Source: Chenopodium formosanum (Eukaryota > Streptophyta > Magnoliopsida > Caryophyllales > Amaranthaceae). Taken from it: DNA of 64,000 nt. The stretch is taken from the NCBI GenBank assembly GCA_024500155.1, contig CM044874.1, forward strand, positions 47,910,384 through 47,974,383, written 5' to 3'. The position numbers and the translations under genes were made by a program. A model generated the notes under the pieces. The model was not told the origin of the DNA. It saw nothing but the letters and a program-made list of their open reading frames with translations, and ran no database searches. This document shows positions 23,434 through 35,463 of the stretch, in pieces (positions within the stretch are counted from its first letter, which is position 1; every line of letters begins with the position of its first letter).

Positions 23434-24006
23434 GACATCGATTCCGGAACAAGTGGAGTTTGCACCGAATAATTCAAGGCCTAATGGATTTCTTATATGT
23501 ATTTTAATATTTCTATACTTGTAGTATTTTTAGTATTTGGACTTTGGACAATTTGGAGTTACTGTTTTTTTTTCTCCAATATGTTAAGTATGTACTTTTT
23601 ATTTGACTTGAAGGCAGTAGTCAGGCCTACTGTAGTACAATTTTTTTTTAATAGATTTAAATTTATTTGTGGTGGATTTCAGGTGGGGATGGGGCGGGGA
23701 TTAGGTGGGGCTAAGACAGGGATGGATATCTACATGGGGATGGGGCGGGGGTGGTTTTGAAGTTAGACCCACCGAGGCGGGGATGGGGAAAATTTCCAGA
23801 CCCGCCGTGGGGATGGGGCGGGGATGGGGATGAAAATGGGAGGCAGGGATGGGGATGGGGATGAGTATGCCAAAACCCGCCCCGCCCCGCCCGGCCCCGT
23901 TGACATCCCTAACTGTAACGGGGAATACCTAATCAATAAGCCTGATCAACAAACATTGTAAATCAAATGAAAATTGAGTAATTTTCTGTAATTTTTTTTA
24001 CAAAAA

Positions 24007-24282
24007 GGAAATTTTGCAAAAAACCACCTTTTAAATTTTGTTTTTTTGTATTTAACCACCTTATAAAAAAATGCAAAAAACGTTGCAAAAAACCACCAAT
24101 TTTAAAAATTTTGTTGCAACTTACCACCAATTTAATGAATAACAATTGATAAATTTGGTTAAAAAAGTGGTAATATGCAACAAAATTTTTAAAATTGGTG
24201 GTCTTTTGCAACATTTTTTTTAAAAGGTGGTTATATGCCAAAAAAAAAAAAGATTTAAAAGCTGGTTTTTTGCAAAATTTCC
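24007..24282. mobile_element. foldback MITE, long terminal inverted repeats
   Basis: GGAAATTTTGCAAAAAACC at 24007 is matched in inverse at 24282. The arms extend about 120 bp each with indels and repeat the ACCACC motif, so nearly the whole 276 bp folds back. Flanks are A-rich on both sides, so a 9-bp duplication cannot be judged. The TIR style resembles Mutator-like MITEs. Confidence 0.75.
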
Positions 24283-24393
24283 AAAAAAAAAATAATTAAA
24301 AAAAATTAGGAGTTTATTTTAGATATACTCAATATTACGAACCCAAGTTCACAACAACCACCACCGTTTGAAGTCCATCACATTCATCACAAT

Positions 24394-24478
24394 ATGTCTT
24401 CTCGTCGATCAACCACGGAGGCTTCCTCTTCTTGTTCATCCTTTCTCAACTGCAATGACCCAGCACCGTTTCACGATG
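24394..24478 (+). other. possible orphan first exon of a host gene
   Basis: An ATG at 24394 opens a 28-residue serine-rich frame (MSSRRSTTEASSSCSS, then FLNCNDPAPFHD) that ends at a GATG|GTAATA donor-like site. It lies in the unique DNA between the MITE and the Tat element. No second exon is seen nearby. I do not recognise the protein. Confidence 0.25.
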
Positions 24479-24711
24479 GTAATAAAACAACACTCTAGTA
24501 GTAAAGAGTGTAAATTTAGGGTCATACTTACCCTTTAGGGAAAGCATCTTCTTCGCAACGACATCTTCATCTCAACGACAATGGTATTGCTCATGGGGAG
24601 GAAGGAGGAGAACAATTTAAACAGCCACTGATGTACTGATGTGAAAAGAGAAGAAGATTTCAATTACTTATTTGTCCCCGTTTTTATTGCTGAAATTACC
24701 AATATACCCCT

Positions 24712-24983
24712 TGTTTTGGGTGTTTTTGTCCCTCGGGAGAGTTATAGCGCAAAGACTGGTTGCGCGCAACCTGTACCTGCAAAACAAAGGAGACTCCAGT
24801 TGCTGGTGCTCCGCCTTCGACGATCAAGTAAGTACTTGAGTAAGAATAGGAGAAAGTGCGGAAATAGAGATGAGATCTTTTCGGATTCTGAGAGTAGGTG
24901 TTTCTCTGACGTAAGAGAATGTAGGGTATGCTGTAATAAATTGTAGATGTCCCAAAAATGGGGGGAATCTCCCTATTTATAGG
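24712..24983 (-). repeat. 3' LTR of the Tat element, U3 missing
   Basis: Aligns with 40152..40423 at roughly 85% by eye and stops matching just after the TATA box (CCTATAAATAGG, minus strand, 24972..24983). About 220 bp of U3 present in the other LTR are absent. Confidence 0.75.
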
Positions 24984-26287
24984 TCAACTTCAGCAACATC
25001 TCTAACGTAAGGTACCGCCTCTACCCCCTTCAACTCATTTACATTTGCTTCAATTTATTCAATAAATGGACTCATCGCCAACATACACGGCACGACCTAG
25101 GTCAGTAGTCAACTGGTCAGCTAGGACGGCTGAGTCTAGGACTGGGAGTGTCGGCTCTGGGTGCATGGAGCAATTTTTTACTCCTCAACCGACCATCTAT
25201 GTGTCTGTGCAGGACTCGCTGGCTAGAACTAAACAGACAACCACCAAACGACGTCGAAGAGACGGTACTTTGGAAGTGTCGTCCAATGAAGTAACCCCGG
25301 TTGAGGGGTCAGAGAGCAATGAAGGCTCAGGGGAATATTCCCCGTCTGGGAAACCTATAACCCCAAGTGACGTAATCTTATACGATGAGGGTAGAGACGG
25401 TGAGGGAGCCATCTCCCAGATGAACCTTGATGAAGCTGGTCCCATAAACTGAGACGGGGAAGAGTCTGCATCGAGGTCAACCGACGAAGAGGGATCGAGA
25501 CGGTGAAAGCTCCGCCTTAGGGTCTAGCTCCGAGGATGATAGTGATGCCCCTCTTTCCCCGCTTGAGGATAGTGAATCCGAAGAGAGGAAAAAATGGGAA
25601 GCAAAGGATGATCCCTTTAATATCCATATCTCCGCTAAAGACATGCGGATAATGCTAAAGGGCATTGAAAGCTTTGTAAAGAAGCGGCCCCTGGGAAATG
25701 GATATACTATCCAGGTGCCGCCTGAGCTAGGTACCATCTCTTGGAAAGATGACTAGGAGAATGCAAATTCTTACTTTGGATGCTCTGAGGCGGCAATTCT
25801 GGCAGGCCTCCGGTTCCCGCTTCACCATGCTGTGAGGGCCATACATAGGGGTTATGGCCTGGGCGTCTGGCAGCTCACCCCGAATTCATGGGCTAACACT
25901 CTAGGATATGTCGCCGCCTGTGAGATGCAAAACTTGAACCCTAGCTGGGAGGCTTTTGCACACATGCACTATCTTAGCCACAACCCAAGTGGTTGGAGGG
26001 CGTGGTACACCTTGACCACCCTCCTTCAATATCAAATGACATTGGACAAGGTGTCCAAATATGAGAGTTGGAAGACCCGTTTCTACCTGTTGTCTGCCCT
26101 AACCCATCGAGAGAACCGGGAGCTATGCAGGTATGATAAAAAGCCCGACCTATTGGGTCGCAAATGTACTCTTCCCTAGATACCAGGGGATGACTATGAC
26201 GCTATCATGGAAACCATGTTTTTTGAGCTCCATTCGGAGACACTCTTAACCAGGGATGTAATAAAGGTCCTAATTGGATTCCCATGT

Positions 26288-29060
26288 TGTAACACCCTAG
26301 AAATTCCTTTCTTTTAAAATACTTGTTTTGCCTTGTTTAAAAATTTAAATAGGAATATCTAAGATATTACCACCACCGTGAAAACGGCTAAGGCAACCAT
26401 CAAAGACACACAGCGGAAGACTAATTTCAAAACCATTCAAAACAAGTCAACTTGAAAAGTCAACCAACGAAAGTAAAGTCAAAACCAAAGTCAAACGAAG
26501 TAAAATAAAACCATCCTACAACTTGGAACCATTGTAGGCCCTTATTAAAACCAAACCAACTTTAAAACTTTTGCGTTAGTCATGCATGATAATAATATCA
26601 TAAATAATTAAAGCATTAAACACATCATATACTTATAGAAACTAGCACGATTCGCTCTTCACTCATGCCCATTCATGAATATGCTTCATCACCTGAAAAC
26701 CTCCTCTCTACTTGTCCCCACAACTCGCCATTAGAAAATGGGTCGTCGTAGGGCCAAAGTAAAGACATGACCAAACACACAAACACACACAATCAGCAAA
26801 GCTGAGTACATAAGCGTAATTAAACACACTAACATGCTTTCACCTATCAACACACACTTACCTCATTGCACCTGTTTACAAGCACACACAACAATCAACA
26901 AGACACATTAACTAGACACTAAATAATTCATTTAGCGTTGATTACGCATTGAACGGGTTTCCAACTATACCTCCCCCAAATAAATTGAGGTTAACTAACA
27001 CGGGAGCTAACCGTTCCAGCGACAAAACCACTCAAAGGTGGCGGAATTCCTGCGCATAATAACAAATAAAAAGGAATGTATAGCGTCCTGTACTCCATTA
27101 GAAGTTATGGTTAAATATAAAACCCCATAACTCCCCCCATTGTTCATACTCAAGGCATATATGTTCCAAGAGTTTTGGTGCGTAATCTCTTTCACTTTAC
27201 ATTATTTACGTGTTATTGGACTTGGTGATGACTCTCAAAGCATAATAAATCAATCAACAATAATTATTCAATCAACCAAACATACCTTTAATTCTTGAAT
27301 AATTAGTGACAACATAATATTTAATGTTGAACCCCTTTTAATTCTACCTCAGTGTCAAAGACACCTTAAACGCATAAAGGGCCAAAAATCCTATCCCTCG
27401 GTGTTAAAAACACCTTAAGTGCACAAAGGCACCAACATACAATTTATTCCTCATGTACAACACTTATATAGCTCCTTCCTCATGTTTAAAGCATCAATAA
27501 AAAAATTATATGAACCATAATAAAATTCCTTTACAATATTCCAAGCCAAATTAAACATGTAGTTTAATTAAACATGCACTCTAACATGCCATAATTAAAA
27601 GTATAGTCCATATAATCATGCCAAAATCTAATTTTCAAATCCATAGACCATCACAAATAATTCATGCTTCACAATTCAATCACCAACACCGATACTTAAC
27701 AATTCCATACGTAAACCTTAGCATGATACTACTTGTAATTGATTGAAATCAAGCCTAGCATGATTCTACATCATCAAAATATGCTAAGTACGCGAACGTA
27801 CCTCAAATAAGCCCTTAAAGTAGCCGATTACACTACAACAATTCCCGAATTAAGTCTCCTACATAAAGAGATAATAATACTATATTAATTCTCCTTGTAT
27901 ACACAATTTCCAGCAACTTAAATGTACTTTAGATTACTTAAAATAATCTGAAACTTATTTAAAAACCCCTATTTAAACTCATTTTTAATGGGTAATCACA
28001 CCCTTTTATTAAAATCACAATTATACTACTTTAAATAAAATTCCAGCATTTTAAACTAATAAAAAACCCCTTTAAAACTTCATCAAAATACATCTTTATA
28101 CTTAAATTATCCATAGAAACATTAAATTATCTCTTACCCCTTTTAAACTCAAGGATAAAATTTAAAGCATAAAAAAAAACACTTCGTTAAAAATAAAAAA
28201 ACTGCCCGAAAATCATATTTAGAAGCTGAATTTGGCCACGAGAGGATGGTGCCCACTACCAAAGGTAGTGATTCTTTCTTAAAACATTGTTTCCACATGG
28301 AAAACACTACTTTTTTTTATCAAAATTGGACGAGTTCAGAACCTGATCGGGATTAATATTAACGAACGAAAATCTAATTATTAAAACATGAATTTACGTG
28401 TTCAAAATAATCTGGAATTAAGTTAAACTAATCAGTAGTTATAATCACCAAAATTTCAAAACATCATTACTATAAAAGCTCTAAATCAATTGTTCATAAA
28501 AACCCTAAAATCATGATTTTCAATAATTAAAAACCCTAGGTTATAAAATTTACAAAATCTGAAAATTATGATATTTATAAAATCTGAAATTATAAAGTTT
28601 AATCATCAAAATACAATTTGATACTAATTAAATTAATTTCAAACAATAAAATCAAAACCCATAAATCAATAATTATAATTACACAAATTAATAAAACAAA
28701 GGAGAGAGAAAATAAGACTAACCTTTTTGTGTGGGAAATTTTTGGGGATTCATGGGGTATTTATAGAGTAGAGAGTGTAGGGTTAAATTTGGGCTTATAA
28801 AAATGTGGGCTTGAGTTATGGATAGGGCTTAAGTTATGGGTTTTGGAATGGGTTATTCCAATAAGAGTATGTAGGAATAATTTACATTGCTCAATAATTA
28901 ATAAACTTTTGGCCCAAAACATATTTTACTTTTATAAAACTTTATATTTAAAATACTTTAACCCTTTAAAATATTTAATTAAAATACTTGAGCCCTTGAC
29001 AATACATTTTATTAATACTTAAATACTTTATAAAAATACATAAAAATACGGGGTATTACA
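26288..29060 (-). mobile_element. solo LTR, Del/Tekay-like, 2.77 kb
   Basis: Starts TGTAACACCCTAG, ends GGGGTATTACA, flanked by CATGT on both sides (26283..26287 and 29061..29065). TGTAACACCC...TTACA ends and large size are typical of Del/Tekay chromovirus LTRs. A TATA box (CTCTATAAATACC, minus strand, 28757..28769) gives orientation. No gag or pol inside. It disrupts the antisense gene of the Tat element. Confidence 0.88.
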
Positions 29061-29916
29061 CATGTGCGCATGGTTTAGAGATGTGGCGTTCTTATCCGCC
29101 TGTGGACTAAGCACGATGTTTCCAAAGCGTACGTCTCATATACATCCAGTTTAATGTCGCTTGTACTATTGTTAGCCAATTATGATTTTGTACTAAGCGT
29201 GTGTTTAATATTTATGCATAAGAAGATTTAAACATGGTTTCTGAAGAGAAGACTCCCAAGCGGTCCTCTGCACAAATCCGGAGAGACTTGGCGGAGGCTA
29301 GAGCCACCAAACTCAAGGCTGAGATAAAGAATCGTCTAGCTCCTTGATCTAATTTTCCAACAAGCATTGCCGATTTTTTTATATTAAATACTTCTTAAAT
29401 TGCAGGGTGGAGAAGCTCCTAGGTCCTTTACGAAGAACCTATTTAAACGGGGATGGGATCAGACCACCTCTACTCCTATCAAGCCTGCAAAGTTTGCAAA
29501 AGCAACTTCAGGTAAGACAGGCCCCGAAGGATCTTCTGGGAGGAACCGCCGCTGCATTGGGGGGAAGAATGTTACCATTGGAGGCTTTTGGAGTGGGCTT
29601 TGATATGATCCCATCCAGCTTCTCCGCGCCTATGGGTGGTGCAGTCCCACAAGCTTCTGAAGGTAAATACAATCCCTTCGAATCTCCGCCTGAGCTGGGA
29701 TGACCGTTACGAGTGAAATCTCACTCTTAACAAACTTCCTCGTCCGACATCCGACATCAAGCTAGTGCTGCCTATATAGCTCACTCACCCCTTTTCACAC
29801 ATGGTGTTGATCAATCCTCCCGATGGCCGGACGTCCAGGCGCATGCCCAGTCCATGCTGGCGGCCGTCTCCAAGAAGGAGAAGGATGCCATCCCGGGCAT
29901 TGAGACGTTCAATGTT

Positions 29917-31778
29917 TGTAGGGAATATTTCAAGATATCCCACACTTGAGCCCCACTGTAATCATACACTTAAGTATGGTGGCATCCAAAGGGAAGGAAG
30001 CTAGAGCAAAAGAGTCGCCAACAAGTTTTAGGAACTTGCAAACCGTTCATAGGGTGAAGGTTACACCCCTTAACGATCCAGGAGATCGTTAACTCCAATA
30101 GGTCTGCAACCATGACTAGAAGTTTGGGGATGAAGGTACAAATCCAACCTAAAAGAGATTGAATCTGCCCTAAAAATATGCCTCTACTTTATTCTTCTCG
30201 TATTCATGTGCACTTTTTGACTAACATACAATCAATAGGTTAATTCTAAACCTTTTAAATTTATGTTGGTTGAATATTAATGCACGAACAAATCTATTAT
30301 TGGCGATCACTTGAATTATAATCACATTAGCCTAAACAAGATTATTAATTATCTTATTAAGCGTGATTACAAGTACAAATTCCCTTTAAACATGTATAAA
30401 AGGTGTGATCAAGAAATAACAATAATAATAATCATCAAGAAACATAATAAATAATCATCATCATAATAATAATCATAATCAAAATAAAAATCATAATTAA
30501 AATTATCATGTTAAAGCATAATATTATTAGCAAGATCCTTGGCATGATACTAACAAGATTAATAACAAACCCTAGCATGTCACTAAACATTAAAAATCAA
30601 AGCTTTAGCCCTAACATGATACTAACATGATATTAGGAAAGAAATAGGAAGCATCACAATAATCATACTTGATATTAGAAATTTTAGTTATTACCCTAAA
30701 CATGATACTAGGAAGCAATAAAGCATCCTTACATGATACTAGGAAACAACAAAATAATCTAAGCATGATTTCTATACCAAAAGATCAATAAAACAATTAA
30801 AGTACTTATGTTTGGGACCAAATCCTCCGAAATATCAAACCTTTCACGTCTAGGGCGAAGGCAACTTCGAACTTGGCTAGGTGTATCTAGAACTAATGTA
30901 TGAGGAATTTTGAGAAAAGGAAGGTTTAAAAAAAGAATAGAGAGAAAAAGCTTCTAGATTTTAGAGAGAGAGAAAGATTGTGGATGATTGTGAATGATTA
31001 AAAATGGGGAGATACGACCCCTATTTATAGGAAAAATAGCACAGGATCAAAGAAAATCATATTCAAAATAAAATACCTCTTGTCGCCAACGACAGGTGTC
31101 AACGCCAGACGACAAGCTCGTCGCCAGACGACGAAGGCCAGCGCCAGACGACGAAAGTCAGCGCCTGGCAACGACTTTGTCGTCTCGCGCTGGTTTAAAA
31201 TTCAACGCGCTTTTACACACGTAATTACCTTTAAAACCGATTACAAGTAATTCTACGTCCAAGCAGATTTAAAATTAGATTTAATATATTTTATTCAAAA
31301 TAAAACATCTTTTAAAAATATAATTATCAATCCTAATCTTATTAGAATTAAAGAGAACCTTCTAGATATTCCTAGAAGATTAAAATCAATCATAATCACT
31401 TTAGGAATAATAATTAATAGGCCCTCCTCAAGATCATTGGGCCACACGTAAAATCATTGGGCCTAATTTAATTTAATCCATAACTTCCTCATAATTCATC
31501 GGAATTGGGCTTATAATATATCTTTGGAAAGCTCTTTTCAAACCCCATCCAACTACACTATTATTGGTCCTTATCATGGACCAAACCAAATTGGACTGAC
31601 TATTTTTCATAAAATAGAGTAAGAAAAGAAATATTTTAGAAAACAGAAAGAGAAATATTTTAATAAAAACATCCTCATTACTAGAACTTTCACACTTTCA
31701 CTTTGTTCGATAATAAAATGACGTGAAAGGTATTCATCATTGGGTTTGGTTTTGGGGAGACACATTTGGGTGTCTACA
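29917..31778 (-). mobile_element. solo LTR, Ogre/Tat-like, 1.86 kb
   Basis: Starts TGTAGGGAATATTTC, ends GGGTGTCTACA, flanked by ATGTT on both sides (29912..29916 and 31779..31783). Its first 300 bp and last 60 bp match the LTR at 46375..49852, so both belong to one family. A TATA box is on the minus strand near 31019..31030, with a GC-rich repeat block (CGCCAGACGACGA and variants) at 31080..31195 upstream of it. Confidence 0.9.
31080..31195. promoter_or_regulatory. GC-rich short repeats in U3
   Basis: At least five imperfect copies of GCCAGACGACGA with inverted GTCGTC partners, 60 to 170 bp upstream of the TATA box of the solo LTR. Confidence 0.5.
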
Positions 31779-31882
31779 ATGTTGAACGGATCATTGTACT
31801 CTTGTTTGAGGTACCTAATTCCCCATTTTCTAGGACTAAGTATAATATATCCCGCATGATTGACACCGTTTGTGTCTGCAGG

Positions 31883-33282
31883 TGACAAGGTACAGTCGTA
31901 TCACCTAATCAAAAGTAATTCTTAAATCCTCTAACTAATGTAGATAGGGAAGTAGGGTCGAATCCACAGAGAAACGAGTCTTTCTATTCCTAATTAATTA
32001 ATATAATCTAGATTATAAAGTAACCAAAATATTATTATCAAAGGAAACTAAACTAAGAAGATTAAGAGTAGGGAGAAAACAATATATAAAAGGATCTAGG
32101 GCATAGGTTCACTGATAAATAATACTCCAGGGTAAAACATAATAATCAATCATCAATGCATACATTAATCAGATCATAAAGGGCTTTCGCTACGTATTAC
32201 AATCACACAATTAATTTACCGGTATTAAATCTCATCTCTCGTATCTCGACTTAACCATTTATAAATTAACCTGCCTATTGAAACTAGACCTAAACATCAA
32301 TTCTCATATGTCGAATCTTGAATCAATATTGTCAAACTCATGCATAAAAGATCTGCGCAAATCTAGTCACAGAGCATTAAATCAATCAATAGGAAATTAA
32401 TTTAGCATTGATAATCAACAACAATAAATTACCCCTTCATATTATTTATGGATCCCCACAAACCCTAGAAAAAAAAACTACTCACACATAATAAAAACTA
32501 AACTAATCAAAGCAATAAAACAAGACATGATCAAAGGAATAAAATAAATAACTAAGATTAAGAGAAGAGAAATTGTTACCAAAGAAATCTGGAATTAAGA
32601 ATAAAGTTAAGAACAAAGTATAAGAGAGAGAAAACTAATCTAAAAGCTAAGTAGAGAGAGAAAATCTAAAAGAGAAGGTATTAAGAAAGAGTAAAAGGAG
32701 AGATCCTTAAACTCGCTTAACGGAAAAGTATTTATACTCAACGAGAATCCTAAACTAAAACAAACTTAAACGTCGATAATTAACTCCTAATAATAACACG
32801 CACCCGATCGGGCGAGGCACCGCCCGATCGGGCGCGCCTTTTTCCTCTCAAGGCTGAATTTCGTGCCCGGCCGGGCGCGAGTTCGAACGCCAGCCTTGCT
32901 TCCCTTGCCCGGCCGGGCACGCCTCAGGGCGCTAGCCTCTTTGGCCGGGCGGCACTCTTGGGCCACTATTTGGACTACGATTGGGATCCAATTCTTCGGG
33001 CCAATCTGGGTTTCCTCTTCGGGTCTTGAATACTCGGTCCAAATGCCCCAGTATCACATATAACGAGCCCTTAATCACCGGTTCGAAGACTCTAATCGGC
33101 CTTGGGCTATAGAAACTAGTCGTGCTTCTCCAATGCTCGTAATTGCTCCATAATATCTCGGGAAAATGCTCCAAAAGTGCAAATCCCTGCAAAAGTCAAC
33201 CAAATCTACGAAAACACTAGAAAACACCAATTAGTAATAAAAGTGGCTTTAAAGAGCCAAAAACACTATTAAGTATGCCAAT
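31883..33282 (-). mobile_element. Athila-like LTR, end-truncated
   Basis: Starts TGACAAGGTACAG and aligns throughout with the LTR at 10901..12239, including the palindrome block (32801..32951), but similarity stops about 55 bp before the expected CACATCA end. No second GCAGG is found, so a deletion has removed its right end. It is more diverged than the two LTRs of the complete element. Confidence 0.82.
32801..32951. promoter_or_regulatory. GC-rich palindromes in LTR U3
   Basis: CACCCGATCGGGCG, CGCCCGATCGGGCG, TGCCCGGCCGGGCG and TGCCCGGCCGGGCA, plus a half-site. Same block as at 11781 but longer and with different spacing, so the number of palindromes varies between copies. Confidence 0.6.
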
Positions 33283-34289
33283 CTTTATCATTTTCCGACC
33301 TGCGTGCCGAGTATTTCTGTATATTTTTACCGACCAAGGAGTCGGGTAACAATTTTACTTTATTTTATCCCAGATGTATATCCGGTTAATAATATTATCT
33401 GGTTCAAACCGGTTTTAAATGAAATTTGTCGACTGAGTCGGCTTGATGGATTTGTTATTTTGTTTCAATTTTTGCATTTATATTCTGTAATTTTTATTTT
33501 TGAATTTTTACCTAACATTTTAAAGCATGTGGCAATTCAGATAGTGTACCGGCTACTCTTGCCCTTGGCGGCTGTGTGGATGGTTTCAGTACTACTTTGA
33601 TTGATTGACTTTGGAATGTTTGATATTTTAAAGAGTTTGGAATGTTCCTAAGTTAATCAATCACAGTGGTGATTGGCCCAAACCAAGTACACAACCGTTT
33701 TACCCAATCGGGTATTTGCATTTAACTTCTTTGTGAGCCAGAAGGGAACTTGCCGCCTGGCAGTTAATGAAATAGGGAACATATTATTTGCTGCTTGGTT
33801 CGTCTGCCCCATTGGGGTGACTGGTACTACTTCGTTGAATAGTCTAACAAAGAACTTCAGTAATTGACCAGCTGATGGCAATTGACAACTGGTTTTAAGC
33901 TTAATCATTCTTTTAGACTATTTTGGCCAGACAACTCTGAGTTAACCAATTAGGTCGTTCAATCTTTGCTGTCTGTATATGCTGGTAGAGCAAACAATAG
34001 AATTCCCTCTGCGACGATAACACCCGGAGGGGCATCGCCGGACGCCATCCTCATATTGGAGCAGACAAATTTATAAAATAAATTTGCATCCAGCCATTGG
34101 CCTTTATTTTAATATCAGGTTAGTCGCCAAATTTTTAACCTAGCTTATTTATTCTGTGGGCCGTCTGTGTTTTTAACAGGCGGTAGTGTATTGTTGCGCA
34201 TGTATATATACAAAGCAATTAAATTAATATTGGAAACAAAAAGCAACCTTCTCGTTGATAGGCTTTTTATTTACAAAAATTTACAAGAC
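33283..34289 (-). other. 3' spacer of the Tat element
   Basis: Between the truncated Athila-like LTR and the integrase stop. Several open plus-strand stretches might be eroded parts of the antisense gene, but none carries a domain I recognise. Confidence 0.4.
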
Positions 34290-35336
34290 TTAGAAGTAGT
34301 ACTTATTCAAGTTATCTACGTTTCAAATCCTAGGCAGCAGCCTACCGTCTTGGGTTTCCAGCCGGTAAGTACCGTTTCTCACTTCTTCATAGATCCGATA
34401 GGGACCTTCCCAATTAGGAGTTAGATTTCCTTGATCATTGTCCCTACCGGTTGCCTCCATCTTTCGCAACACAAAGTCCCCACTTTTAAGGGTCATTTGT
34501 GCACTCTCTTGTTGTAGGCCCGAGTCATTCTCAAACGGTAAATCTCATGACGCAAGGCGGCATTTCCCCTGCGCTCTGGGAGTGAGTCCAATGCAAGCCG
34601 CATGGCCTCCCAGTTTGTCTCTTCATCATATAACATGACTTGTAGAGTCGGCTCATAATGCTCGATGGGAAAGAGGGCTTCAGCACCGTAAACCATGAGA
34701 AATGGAGTTTCACTGGTTACTCTTTTTTCAGTTGTCTAGATGACCCATAGGACATGAATTAACTCTTCAGCCCATAAACCACCAACTCTTTTTAATTTTC
34801 TTTTTGATACCGTCAGAGATGAGTTTGTTGAAGGCTTCAACTTGGCCGTTTGCCTGGGGTCGGCCGACTAATGTAGAACAATGTGAGACTCTTTGATTTC
34901 CCAACCAAATTTTAAGCTGAGGTGTCTCAAATTGAGGTCCATTATCAAATACCATAGACATAGGTACCCCAAAAAGGGTGATAATGTTCTTCCAGATGAA
35001 GGAGATGACATCCTTTGTCTTGATGCCTTTGACCTCCTTGGCTTCCACCCACTTGGTGAAATAGTCCACAACCACAAGAATATAGCGCTTTCTGCTTGGT
35101 GCAGGCGTATACGGACCTAGAATGTCCATGCCCCATTTAGCAAACGGGACGGGGCTGTGGATTGCCGTCAGGTCAGTAGCCGGGCGATGGATTAGCTTGC
35201 CAAATCTTTGACACTTACCACATTTTTTAACAAACTCCATGCCACTTGACTCAAGAGTGGGCCATAAATAATGCCGCCTGGCTCTAACGTCTAAGGACCT
35301 ACTGCTTGCATGAGAGGCGCAGTATCCCGCATGCAA
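34290..35336 (-). pseudogene. Tat integrase
   Basis: The zinc-binding N-terminus keeps the HHCC pattern (LHAGYCASHASS, then KKCGKCQRF). The catalytic core keeps the three acids: WGMDILGPY, MVFDNGPQF and QANGQVEAFN. The C-terminal part has MVYGAEALFPIEH and RRGNAALRHEIYRLRM, then a basic tail ending NKYY-F-stop at 34290. The frame is interrupted between the core and C-terminal parts (34700..34770). No chromodomain, consistent with Tat. It would insert cDNA into the genome if intact. Confidence 0.85.
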
Positions 35337-35463
35337 TTCTTCGAGAACTTCTCTCCCTTTTTTCTAGGGTAACACACTTTAATAGTGGCTTCGAAAACCC
35401 CGCATTAAAGAGTTCTCCTTATCTTATCTCAAAGTTTGCATGCGGGATACTGCGCCTCTCATG
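35309..35463. repeat. perfect 28-bp inverted repeat at the RNase H-integrase junction
   Basis: 35309..35336 (CATGAGAGGCGCAGTATCCC...) is repeated exactly in inverse at 35436..35463, with a 99-bp spacer. The left copy codes the native integrase stretch HAGYCASHA. The right copy replaces the expected linker, so it looks like an inverted duplication. Confidence 0.92.

Larger units (their letters stand above)
8030..23911. mobile_element. outer hAT-type transposon, split by nested insertions
   Basis: Left end TAGGGATGTCAGTGGG at 8030 and right end, read inverted, TAGGGATGTCAACGGGG ending at 23911. Flanking 8-mers are ATTGAAAC (8022..8029) and ACTGTAAC (23912..23919), matching at 6 of 8 positions, as expected for an old hAT target duplication. 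Subtracting the inner hAT element and the split solo LTR leaves about 1.6 kb. Both subterminal regions are rich in GGGGCGGGGATGG-type repeats. No transposase domain is visible, only a possible last exon at 23363..23433, so this is probably a non-autonomous member. Confidence 0.75.
25066..31882 (+). pseudogene. antisense gene of the Tat element (gypsy-type Transposase_28-like), interrupted
   Basis: Runs opposite to gag-pol. The N-terminal part (25066..25452) is serine-, threonine- and arginine-rich and stops at TGA. Another frame continues with an acidic linker, then PPELGTISWKDD and the domain at 25780..26180 (RAIHRGYGLGVWQLTPNSW, then CEMQNLNPSWEAF). This resembles the 'putative gypsy type transposon' family (Pfam PF04195), whose role is unknown. 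TAG codons at 25753 and 26177 interrupt it. It resumes at 29066, with exon-like pieces at 29235..29346 and 29403..29916 (LGGRMLPLEAFGVGFDM, then SAPMGGAVPQASEG; later AHAQSMLAAVSKKEKDAIPG) and a last piece at 31784..31882. LTR insertions lie at 26288 and 29917, and a third LTR follows at 31883. Confidence 0.6.

Noticed and set aside
26288..29060. Considered a complete retrotransposon
   Set aside because: Exact 5-bp TSD but no internal LTR pair, primer site or coding domain, so a solo LTR.
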